From contig CAKRDK010000024.1 in the NCBI GenBank assembly GCA_934309475.1, positions 1-34,654 of the forward strand: 34,654 bases of DNA, given 5' to 3'. Below the pieces are notes generated by a model that worked only from the letters and a program-made list of their open reading frames with translations, did no database searches and was not told where the DNA came from. This document shows positions 15,107 to 22,381 of this stretch, in pieces. This DNA comes from an uncultured Roseburia sp. Its GTDB lineage: Bacteria > Bacillota > Clostridia > Lachnospirales > Lachnospiraceae. How positions within the stretch are numbered: position 1 is the first letter of the stretch; every line of letters starts with the position of its first letter. The translations under genes and the position numbers were made by a program.

Positions 15107-16864
15107 CTATCTGTAGTTCTTAATTACAATCTGAACGCTTTCCGTCCCCTGATACTGGTTAATGTCAGGGTAATAGATAATTGACATACAAATATCGTTC
15201 TTTTTCCCATTCAGCGCATTTTCCCAATTCTTCTCCCCATATTTTACCACAAAATACGAGATAAAGTCTTCTATGTTTCCAAAATAAACCGCTGAAATTC
15301 CGAAACCGTCCTCCGATTTCAGATTAAGACGCAAAACATTGCGGTTTTTCCCGACAATCCATGCCCTCTGAACCGTTAAATTCCGGTCTGCAAAAACAGG
15401 CTTTGTATTGCCTTTTCCAAACGGCTCTAACAAATCAAATTCCCGAATCAAATCTGCCGTCACATAGGTAACCGGCATCGGCACATCAATCCTGATTTTC
15501 GGTATCAGATCCTCCTCGGTCAATTCTGCCAGTTCATTGATTTGTTTCCGGAAAACCGTAACATTTTCTTCCGCCATCGACAATCCCGCCGCCATCGGAT
15601 GACCGCCGAATTTCGTAAATAATTCCCTGCATTTGCACATCTCTTCGTACATGGAATATTCCTCGATGGAACGCCCGGAACCCTTGACTCCATCCTCACT
15701 TTTCGTCAGGACAAAGACCGGACGGTGGTACTGTTCGCGGATGCGTCCCGCAATGATTCCGGCAAGACTCTCATGCACATCCGGCAGGTAGATGACAAGC
15801 ACTTTGTTCTCTTTTAAGCTGCTCTCCACCTGCTCTTTTGCCGCCTCAACGCCCTCAAGTGTCATGTCCTTTCTCTGGACATTCAGTTCTACTAACTCTG
15901 TTGCCATCTCGACCGCTTTTACCATATCCTGCTGTAAAAAAAGTTCTAACGAACGTTTCGCCGTGTCGAGCCTTCCGCTGGCATTGATGCAGGGACCTAA
16001 CACAAAGCCGATGTGATAGGCAGTTACAGCTTCCGGATCTAATTTATTCTGCGCAATCAGCGCCCTCATTCCGGGATTCTCCGTACAGCGCAGCCGCTTT
16101 AGCCCTTCTTTTACTAAAATCCTGTTCTCATCCGTCAAATCCATGACATCCCCGACTGTCGCAAACGCCACATTTTCCAGAAAAATATAGGTATCCTCGC
16201 GCTTAAATCCCATCTTCTCGTAAAGCACCTGCATTACCTTCCATGCAACCGCTGCCCCGCACAGTTCCTGGAACGGGTAGTCACAATCCGGCTGCTTTGG
16301 ATTAACGATGGCATCCGCCTCACTTTTTAAATACTTCTTTTCTCCTTCCTCTTCTAAAAAAGGAATGTCGTGGTGATCCGTCACAAGCACGGTAAGTCCT
16401 AATGATTTTGCATAGGAAATCTCAGAAATCGCAGAAATTCCGTTGTCACACGTGATAATCGTGTCCATCCCGTCCTCGTATGCCTTCTGTATCAGGTTCT
16501 CATTGATTCCATAGCCGTCTTTCATACGATCCGGAATCTGCGTTGACACATCCCCGCCGCAAAAACGGATTGCGCGGTATAAAATATAGGTCGACATCAC
16601 GCCATCAATGTCATAATCCCCAATGATACGGATTTTCCTTTTCTGCTCGATTTTCTCTTTTAAAATATCCGTGAGTAGAACTACATCTTTCAATGAATAT
16701 GGATCATAAAGCTCTTCCAATGTTCCATAAAGATATTTTTGAATTGCCGCTTCATCCGTAATATCGCGATTGCGAATCAGGCGCGCCGTCACAGGATTGA
16801 TATGAAATCTCTTCCCAATCCCGTTAAAATCTGCTCCTTTATTTAATACAAGCCATTTTTCCAT
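15107..16864 (-). CDS. recJ: Single-stranded-DNA-specific exonuclease RecJ
   Basis: This 585-residue cytoplasmic 5'-3' single-strand exonuclease acts in recombinational and mismatch repair. The DHH phosphoesterase core has Asp83 and Asp85 in GDYDIDG, ITCDNG near 138, and the DHH triad at 163-165 (VTDHHDIP). The DHHA1 domain includes KFGGHPMAAGLSM. The length is close to the Escherichia coli enzyme and shorter than the Bacillus one, which has an extra C-terminal domain. The frame is open to 16900 (GTG), but the ATG at 16864 (MEKWLVLNKG) matches the usual family start and lies 2 nt after the truA stop codon. The ribosome site GGAAGG is about 13 nt away, so coupling to truA is likely. Confidence 0.95.
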   Translation of the reverse strand: MEKWLVLNKGADFNGIGKRFHINPVTARLIRNRDITDEAAIQKYLYGTLEELYDPYSLKDVVLLTDILKEKIEQKRKIRIIGDYDIDGVMSTYILYRAIRFCGGDVSTQIPDRMKDGYGINENLIQKAYEDGMDTIITCDNGISAISEISYAKSLGLTVLVTDHHDIPFLEEEGEKKYLKSEADAIVNPKQPDCDYPFQELCGAAVAWKVMQVLYEKMGFKREDTYIFLENVAFATVGDVMDLTDENRILVKEGLKRLRCTENPGMRALIAQNKLDPEAVTAYHIGFVLGPCINASGRLDTAKRSLELFLQQDMVKAVEMATELVELNVQRKDMTLEGVEAAKEQVESSLKENKVLVIYLPDVHESLAGIIAGRIREQYHRPVFVLTKSEDGVKGSGRSIEEYSMYEEMCKCRELFTKFGGHPMAAGLSMAEENVTVFRKQINELAELTEEDLIPKIRIDVPMPVTYVTADLIREFDLLEPFGKGNTKPVFADRNLTVQRAWIVGKNRNVLRLNLKSEDGFGISAVYFGNIEDFISYFVVKYGEKNWENALNGKKNDICMSIIYYPDINQYQGTESVQIVIKNYR

Positions 16865-16866
16865 GT

Positions 16867-17604
16867 CTAATACTGTACCTTCCATAAAATCAGTCCGCAC
16901 GCCGGTGCCGTGTATCCTGCCTGCTCTCTGTCTTTTGCCTCTAAAATTTCTTTTACATCAGCCGGCTCTAGTCTTCCGCTTCCAACCTCAATCAGTGTCC
17001 CGGTCAAAATCCGTACCATGTTCTGCAAAAATCCATTTCCACAGTAGGACAGACGGATTTCATCGCCAATTTTCTCGATGCGGATATCATAAATCGTTCT
17101 GACCGCAGACTTTTTCATTTTCTTATTGCCGCAAAAAGAAGTAAAATCGTGTGTTCCGGTCAGGTATAACGCCGCTTTCTGCATTCTTGCCACGTTGAGC
17201 GGCTCCGTATATTCATACACATATTTCCGTTCAAACACATTCGGGATGGTGCTGTTATGTATTCTGTATACATATGTCTTCTCGACCGCACGGAAGCGGC
17301 TGTGAAAACGCTCGTCCACTTCCTCAATCTTTAAGATTGCAATATCTTCCGGCAGATAACGATTCAGATACTCCAATATTTCTTTTTTCTCCCAGTCGCC
17401 TGCAAGGTGAAAATTGGCAACCTGCTCACGCGCATGCACCCCCGCATCCGTGCGCCCGGAACCGTTCAGCTCCACCTCGGTTCCAGCCATCTTCGACAAC
17501 ACTGCCTGTATCTTTCCCTGAATGGTGGCGTCCGTGCTTTTCTGGCTCTGCCAGCCCTTGTATCTTGTCCCATCGTACTGTATTAAAATCTTATAATTTT
17601 TCAA
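16867..17604 (-). CDS. truA: tRNA pseudouridine(38-40) synthase
   Basis: TruA converts uridines 38-40 in the anticodon stem of many tRNAs to pseudouridine. The catalytic Asp53 lies in the conserved GRTDAGVHA, and the C-terminal motif NGFLQNMVRILTGTLIEVG is intact. Counting from the TTG at 17604 gives 245 residues, the normal size, beginning MKNYKILIQYDG like other members. The frame extends to another TTG at 17673, but that adds a charged extension unlike the family and runs towards the intergenic repeat region. GAGGACAGG precedes the TTG at 17604. Both choices lack ATG, so the exact start is less sure than the function. Confidence 0.95.
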   Translation of the reverse strand: MKNYKILIQYDGTRYKGWQSQKSTDATIQGKIQAVLSKMAGTEVELNGSGRTDAGVHAREQVANFHLAGDWEKKEILEYLNRYLPEDIAILKIEEVDERFHSRFRAVEKTYVYRIHNSTIPNVFERKYVYEYTEPLNVARMQKAALYLTGTHDFTSFCGNKKMKKSAVRTIYDIRIEKIGDEIRLSYCGNGFLQNMVRILTGTLIEVGSGRLEPADVKEILEAKDREQAGYTAPACGLILWKVQY

Positions 17605-17711
17605 CCTGTCCTCGTCCTTTTCTTTTCCAATGTTTCTTTCTGCTGCCTGCGGCTGTCGCTCTCGCTTCAGCAAAAGTGCGTGTTTACATCATACACCAAC
17701 TATGCTTCGGC

Positions 17712-17742
17712 AAAAGCCCGGGAAACCGAAGGTTTCCCGGGC
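17712..17742 (-). terminator. Strong terminator hairpin after the SleC-like gene
   Basis: A perfect 12-bp stem GCCCGGGAAACC / GGTTTCCCGGGC (17742-17716, loop TTC on the minus strand) is followed by TTTTGCC. The T-run is short but the stem is very stable. It lies about 130 nt after the stop codon, beyond a repeat cluster. Confidence 0.6.
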
Positions 17743-17749
17743 TCCTTGC

Positions 17750-17841
17750 GCTCATTATATCATGAACTTCGTTCATGATGCCTACGGCTGATTCCTATGC
17801 GCATTCGCGCGGGATATAATTCGCTCCGCTCATTATATCAT
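17750..17841. repeat. REP-like repeat cluster
   Basis: GCTCATTATATCAT occurs twice (17750-17763 and 17828-17841). The cluster also holds the hairpin ATCATGAAC/GTTCATGAT (17759-17779, loop TTC), a GCGCATTCGCGC motif, and GATATAAT/ATTATATC (17813-17839). It forms most of the gap between the SleC-like gene and truA. No coding sequence is visible there. Confidence 0.5.
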
Positions 17842-17870
17842 AACCCGGTTCTGTTTGGAAACCGGATGCG

Positions 17871-19133
17871 CTATACCAGTTCTGCGATTCTTGTCACTGC
17901 AACATAAATTTCCGATATTTTGTACCAGGTTCTGTAATCAACTACGCCTGTAACTGGCAATCCAAAAATGGACTGGAATTTTTCAACTGCATTTCTCGTT
18001 TCCTGCCCATAGATTCCATCCGGCGTAATGACCGGGATTGCCGGATAAGACTGCGCAATCCGTGCCAGTTGTTCCTGCATCTGGCGCACTTTATCGCCAG
18101 TCGACCCAATGGTTAAATCCACGCGTGGCCAGGACGACGGAATCCCGGAAATTTCTTCCGCCGTATTGATAAACATATTATTTCCATAGTAATATCGTAT
18201 GATTTCAATCGCAGAATAATTCTGGTCGCCTAAGAATTTACTGCCCCACTGGCTGAGCCAGTTGTTGCATGTCACACGCTGTCCATCACAATACTGAGTC
18301 AGAATCGGCTGTCTGACATTCGGCCTTGACAAATAATTATCAAACATCTCATCTACGATATTAGAAATGTTCTGGAAAATATTTCTTCCATATGACCATT
18401 TCTGGTCAAACGCAGTAGATGAGGTGATGGTAAAATTATAGCCTTTGTTGCGGTACCACTCCGTATACACACGGTTCATGGTAAATGACATAATCGCCAA
18501 TATATTTGCCCGCAGTGTTGCATCCGGCCAAGTAGAATAAATCTCGCTCGATGCAACGTTTTTGATGTAATCCCGGTAACGCACATAATAATCCGACGCC
18601 GTTGGATCGTTTGGTGCTCCATCATGTACAATGACATATTCCGGTACAACTACACGGCTTAATACAATTTCTCCCGATTCCGCAATCGGCTTTATCTCTG
18701 ATTCTGCAATCTTCGACGGATAATCTCCAAACAGTGTGTGAATCGGAATCGTTATCGTGTCATTTCGGTTTCCCTGTGCATTTTCACGCTCCATCCTTAT
18801 TTTTTGTACCGATGTCTGTTTCGAAAAAACTTCAATTCCAGTGACAGTGACCGGGCGGAACCCTTCCGCGGTAACCCGAATCGAATATTGTGCGAATGGC
18901 TGCCGCTCGGACGGCTCCATTGAGTATTCCAATGGTGGAGTATTAAGTTCCAACGTCTCTGTCTGTCCTGATTCATCTGTGTTCACTTCCTCTAAACTCT
19001 GTTCCGGATCTCCCTCATAAGAAATTTCTATTTTGGCATCTTCAATGGGTGTACTTTCCCTCACCGTGGTCACGTCAACCCGCAGTTTTCCTTTGTCCAA
19101 AACTTCGCTCTGCAAATATCGCATGTTCTGCAT
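17871..19133 (-). CDS. SleC-like spore cortex-lytic protein
   Basis: This 420-residue protein resembles Clostridium SleC, the cortex-lytic enzyme of spore germination. The N-terminal part is a beta-rich propeptide-like region (LRVDVTTVRESTPIEDAKIEI). The middle (about 180-320) is a SpoIID-type lytic domain with the probable catalytic Glu197 in YIKNVASSEIYSTWP, followed by RANILAIMSFTMNRVYTEWY. The C-terminal part (about 340-410) is a PG_binding_1 domain (STGDKVRQMQEQL...PDGIYGQETRNAVEKFQ). It has no clear signal peptide, as expected for a protein packaged in the spore. GAGG lies 6 nt before the ATG. No Csp-type activating protease is encoded in the window. It stands alone, flanked by repeats. 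Confidence 0.85.
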   Translation of the reverse strand: MQNMRYLQSEVLDKGKLRVDVTTVRESTPIEDAKIEISYEGDPEQSLEEVNTDESGQTETLELNTPPLEYSMEPSERQPFAQYSIRVTAEGFRPVTVTGIEVFSKQTSVQKIRMERENAQGNRNDTITIPIHTLFGDYPSKIAESEIKPIAESGEIVLSRVVVPEYVIVHDGAPNDPTASDYYVRYRDYIKNVASSEIYSTWPDATLRANILAIMSFTMNRVYTEWYRNKGYNFTITSSTAFDQKWSYGRNIFQNISNIVDEMFDNYLSRPNVRQPILTQYCDGQRVTCNNWLSQWGSKFLGDQNYSAIEIIRYYYGNNMFINTAEEISGIPSSWPRVDLTIGSTGDKVRQMQEQLARIAQSYPAIPVITPDGIYGQETRNAVEKFQSIFGLPVTGVVDYRTWYKISEIYVAVTRIAELV

Positions 19134-19243
19134 CTGCTACCTCGACCTATTACTCCGTATATCATATGCAAAGCACTTAGAAATGACAGTTTTATATAGA
19201 AATCTGAAAATCCAGCCTACTCTACACTACCATAGCATCTATC

Positions 19244-19411
19244 TCACAATTTTTTCGATACCAAATGTAATCTGCAATAATGTTCATCCTCAAAAATAAC
19301 GCCTTCATCCTGAAATCCATTGTTACGAAAAAAGTCTAAATCACCATTTGGAAAAACACCTTTTTCATCTGATATTGCAATGATTCTTTTGTAATTGTTT
19401 GATAAATATGA
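19244..19411 (-). pseudogene. 3' remnant of a gene, in frame after the GNAT stop codon
   Basis: Reading on in the same frame past the TAA of the upstream acetyltransferase gives a further 55 codons of protein-like sequence (NNYKRIIAISDEKGVF, DLDFFRNNGFQDEGVIF, YCRLHLVSKKL) to a TGA at 19246. The FFRNNGF pattern resembles the C-terminal end of GNAT acetyltransferases. It has no start codon or ribosome site of its own. It looks like the leftover end of a second gene, or the natural end of a chimeric gene cut by the stop. Confidence 0.5.
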
Positions 19412-19936
19412 TTAAGTCATGTTTTTAAGACCCGCCAGTCCTTTACTATGCATCAATAAAGCGTCAGTTAACCGCTTTCTGTCCTTTGCAATAATTGCCC
19501 ATAAAGAAGCAACATTTCCAGCAAAGACTTCTGCCTGAACTCTATTAAGTTTAATTTCGTCAAACGCATAATTTAAAACAGCTTTCAGCACTTCTGTCAT
19601 AATGCCCTGATTCCAAAACTTCGGAGACAGCATATAGCATGTATCGGACATTTCACACGATTCTTCCACATTTCCTAAATTGATTGTTCCAATCAATTCA
19701 CCCGTTTCTTTCCATTCAATTACCCAATGGAAATATGAACCGGATTCATAATTTAATGACCAGCGTTCTACTTTTTCCCTATACTTTTCCAGGTCATCAA
19801 CCGGGTTGAACGGATAATATTTACACACTTTATCGTATTTTGCCCAATTCTCATACATCATAACATAATCAGAAGGAACTATTCTTCTTAACCGACAACG
19901 TTTTGTCTCAATATTTCTTGTACCTATTAATTCCAT
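19412..19936 (-). CDS. GNAT acetyltransferase, RimJ/RimL type, with abnormal C-terminus
   Basis: The 174-residue product begins as a normal RimJ/RimL-type N-acetyltransferase (IETKRCRLRRIVPSDYVMMYENWAK; acetyl-CoA region FWNQGIMTEVLKAVLNYAF; NRVQAEVFAGNVAS). After residue 143 it no longer follows the family: the expected segment like [12 protein letters not shown] is replaced by LWAIIAKDRKRLTDALLMHS. This suggests fusion to the end of another gene, whose frame goes on past the stop codon to 19244. The product may be inactive. It is the last gene of an AT-rich minus-strand group and has AGGTG before its ATG. It is related to the GNAT part of the GatC fusion at 32781-33695. Confidence 0.7.
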   Translation of the reverse strand: MELIGTRNIETKRCRLRRIVPSDYVMMYENWAKYDKVCKYYPFNPVDDLEKYREKVERWSLNYESGSYFHWVIEWKETGELIGTINLGNVEESCEMSDTCYMLSPKFWNQGIMTEVLKAVLNYAFDEIKLNRVQAEVFAGNVASLWAIIAKDRKRLTDALLMHSKGLAGLKNMT

Positions 19937-19976
19937 TATATATCACCTATAGTTTATAAAATCAGCATTTTCAGAG

Positions 19977-20591
19977 TTACTTTTTATAAATAACACCAAA
20001 ACTTTCTCCCTTTAAAATCTCCCTGACTTCAATATCATCAAATCCAGCCTGTTTTCCAAATTCAATCAACTGCTCTGGTTCATATTTCTTAAAACCCTTC
20101 TTTGTATACGAAAGTTTGTCTAGCCATTCCTTTGTATATACAACATTATAAAATGAAGCACCTTCTTTAAGCATTCTATATATTTCTGATAAACCTTTTA
20201 CCGTATCACTCCAGAAATAAACTGTATTAATGGATGTCACTGCATCAAAATATTTTTCTGCATATTTCAGATTACAACAATCTCCAACCTCAAGAAACAG
20301 CTTTCCGTCACGCATAGCTTTTTTATTTCTCTTACTTGCCAGAACTTTCATATCTTCGGATATATCTATCCCATATAGATTCACTTTTGCTTTCTTGTAA
20401 ATACACTGGAGCAAATATCCATTTCCATAACCAATATCCAATACATTATCATAATCAGATATATGAAGCAATGAAACTGTCTTCTTATACATAGCTTTAT
20501 TAATAATATTCATTATGGCACAACAAACTTTACCAACAAAACCATGTGGATTTCCAAATTGTTTCCCTATATATTCCGTGAATTTACTCAT
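19977..20591 (-). CDS. SAM-dependent methyltransferase
   Basis: This class I methyltransferase has 204 residues. The SAM motif VLDIGYGNGY (usually GxGxG) lies near residue 50, followed by LYGIDISEDM, VGDCCNLKY and the motif YFDAVTSINTVYFW. It is of the Methyltransf_11 type; the substrate is unknown. The start is either the ATG at 20591 (MSKFTEYIGKQFGNPHGFVG), which fits similar proteins, or a TTG two codons upstream that sits closer to the AAAGG site. It lies in the AT-rich accessory stretch, downstream of the HD gene. Confidence 0.8.
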   Translation of the reverse strand: MSKFTEYIGKQFGNPHGFVGKVCCAIMNIINKAMYKKTVSLLHISDYDNVLDIGYGNGYLLQCIYKKAKVNLYGIDISEDMKVLASKRNKKAMRDGKLFLEVGDCCNLKYAEKYFDAVTSINTVYFWSDTVKGLSEIYRMLKEGASFYNVVYTKEWLDKLSYTKKGFKKYEPEQLIEFGKQAGFDDIEVREILKGESFGVIYKK

Positions 20592-20654
20592 ATTCAATCA
20601 ATACCTTTCGTTTCGTAAATCGAGCCAGCTCGTCAAGTTCTGCTTGAGATAATT

Positions 20655-21287
20655 CTACAACTTAACCCCCGTACCAGGCTTCCATGGCGGCGGACACAAT
20701 AACGTTGTTCTTCCGATATCCGGTAACACATCATAAATCGAACATCCCATCTGCTCCTCAAAATATTCCTTATTTTGAAACGTGATATCCCAGCCGCGTA
20801 TGTATGTTTCCATAATACCATATCTGCGGGTTACATCCACAAAACGTTTTTCCAAAATGACAAAGCCATAATCCGTTGCCAGGGCATCACATATCTGAAT
20901 CAATTTATCGTAATCATCTGCCTGACAATTAACAATATAGTCTTTTATTGCGTTTTCTTCTTCCGTCTGTGGAGTATAATCAAACTCATCCTTCATAAGT
21001 GGATAGGAATGTGTCATGCATACTCTCGCCACTTCATCCCATCCCTTATCCATGGCGTATTTGTATCCCTCATATACATGTTTCGGAATATTTACAATCC
21101 CTACTCTTCGTCCAATATCATGAAGCATTCCGACAATGTACGCTTTATTCTCATCCATTCCCGGTACTTTCTGTGCAATATTCCTTGCTGCGATTCCTAC
21201 GTTTAAAGAATGTCCGGTCCATGGTCCTGGATTTAACTCCCCTGCAAGTTTCAATTCTTTTTTAGCTTCTTCTATGGTTGGTAACAT
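20655..21287 (-). CDS. HD-domain phosphohydrolase
   Basis: This 210-residue cytoplasmic protein has a complete HD metal site: His26 (TGHSLNV), His56-Asp57 (MLHDIGRR), His93 (MTHSYP) and Asp134 (ICDALA). HD proteins of this kind cleave phosphate esters or nucleotides, but the substrate is not predictable. It lies 45 nt downstream of a metallophosphoesterase gene. GGAAGGAAG lies rather far (about 14 nt) before the ATG. Beyond its stop codon, another frame (20661-20584) codes for a short peptide, VVELSQAELDELARFTKRK and on, which looks like the end of a lost gene. Confidence 0.82.
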   Translation of the reverse strand: MLPTIEEAKKELKLAGELNPGPWTGHSLNVGIAARNIAQKVPGMDENKAYIVGMLHDIGRRVGIVNIPKHVYEGYKYAMDKGWDEVARVCMTHSYPLMKDEFDYTPQTEEENAIKDYIVNCQADDYDKLIQICDALATDYGFVILEKRFVDVTRRYGIMETYIRGWDITFQNKEYFEEQMGCSIYDVLPDIGRTTLLCPPPWKPGTGVKL

Positions 21288-21332
21288 AAAACTTTTTTCT
21301 TCCTTCCACTATGAATTTATCAATCACTCTGT

Positions 21333-22184
21333 CTACATTATCCCCATATCATGCAATGCTTTTTCCCAATAGGAAGGGGCAATATCATACCACGGGTCCT
21401 TGTACTCATTTAGCTTCATAACATAATTTAATACTGTTCCATGAGATATTTCACCTGTATCCAACAAATGTTCTGTAATCTTGCACCAATAAGGCGACTT
21501 ATCCCACAGACCGGATTCATGAAGTTCTTCCACAACTTTTTTTACATCATATTCCAGTGAAAAGAAATTGTAGTTCCATTCCCTGCCTTCTGATGTCAGT
21601 ATCATGTATTGTGTTTTGTGTGGAGATTTCAGCGGCACTCCAACAGCCCCGGCATTCATGACTTTCTTTTCTCCATTATAGACGAATCCCTGCATATGTG
21701 TATGACCACATACGATATACTTTTCTTCACATTCACGCACAATCTCTAACAGCTTCTCATCATCTGGAAGCAGTTTCTTATTATTCGCAAATGGTGTTCC
21801 ATGACAGGCCAAAACAGGTTCCATTCCATCAAACTGAATTCTTTGGCTTATCGGCATAGACGCAAAGAAATCAATATCCGCCGCCTTAAGATTATCATAA
21901 TTATAAATCATTGCCATGATGCTGCTATTCCCATTTTTCCAATCACAGTTAATGTCTTTTCTGCGGTTAATCCAATAATCCTCCTTATTTCCTCTCAAAA
22001 AAATACAGGAAAATTTATTTCTCATTTCGTAAAGAATCTCCAATGTTTTTTGAGGATAAGAAAATTCGCCCAAATAATCTCCCAGAAAAATATATGCATC
22101 TGCCTTTTGTTCCCTGGCATGCTCCAAGCATCTCTGTAAAGCTATGTAGTTACCGTGTATATCCGATATTATCGCTATCTTCAT
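21333..22184 (-). CDS. Calcineurin-like metallophosphoesterase
   Basis: The 283-residue protein has all the metal ligands of the family: Asp8 and His10 (SDIHGN), Asp36 (LGDYLG), Asn66 (LRGNKED), a His in ACHGTPFAN and the pair in VCGHTHMQG. It fits the YfcE/MJ0936-like Metallophos_2 group of small phosphodiesterases. The C-terminal 90 residues are an extra helical region. AAGGGG lies 8 nt before the ATG. It is followed by the HD hydrolase gene (45-nt gap), so the two phosphohydrolases may act on related substrates. Confidence 0.87.
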   Translation of the reverse strand: MKIAIISDIHGNYIALQRCLEHAREQKADAYIFLGDYLGEFSYPQKTLEILYEMRNKFSCIFLRGNKEDYWINRRKDINCDWKNGNSSIMAMIYNYDNLKAADIDFFASMPISQRIQFDGMEPVLACHGTPFANNKKLLPDDEKLLEIVRECEEKYIVCGHTHMQGFVYNGEKKVMNAGAVGVPLKSPHKTQYMILTSEGREWNYNFFSLEYDVKKVVEELHESGLWDKSPYWCKITEHLLDTGEISHGTVLNYVMKLNEYKDPWYDIAPSYWEKALHDMGIM

Positions 22185-22196
22185 CCTGATTACCCC

Positions 22197-22322
22197 TTAA
22201 AAATTAAACGTCACGTGTTTTAACATTTCAAGCTCCATGGTCTGTTCCATTTCCACAGAGCCGTCTTCTTCTCTCCATTTTACCACACATGATTTATAAC
22301 TTATATCGTACCCTTCTCCCAT
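22197..22322 (-). CDS. Small hypothetical ORF (41 residues) or gene remnant
   Basis: An open frame begins at ATG 22322 (MGEGYDISYKSCVVKWREED) and ends 12 nt before the metallophosphoesterase start. The composition is protein-like, with many charged residues. No ribosome site is visible. The frame stays open further upstream through the nrdD terminator stem, so it may instead be the end of a deleted gene. Confidence 0.3.
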   Translation of the reverse strand: MGEGYDISYKSCVVKWREEDGSVEMEQTMELEMLKHVTFNF

Positions 22323-22326
22323 ATAT

Positions 22327-22363
22327 AAAAATAGTACCAACCCCATAGGCTGATACTATTTTT
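22327..22363 (-). terminator. Terminator of nrdD
   Basis: The stem AAAAATAGTA / TACTATTTTT (arms at 22354-22363 and 22327-22336) lies 19 nt after the nrdD stop codon and ends in a T-rich arm on the minus strand. Confidence 0.7.
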
Positions 22364-22381
22364 CAATTTCGTCATATTTAA

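Noticed and set aside
17605..17673. N-terminal extension of TruA from the TTG at 17673
   Set aside because: It adds a charged segment not found in the family and runs towards the intergenic repeat region; the TTG at 17604 gives the usual length.
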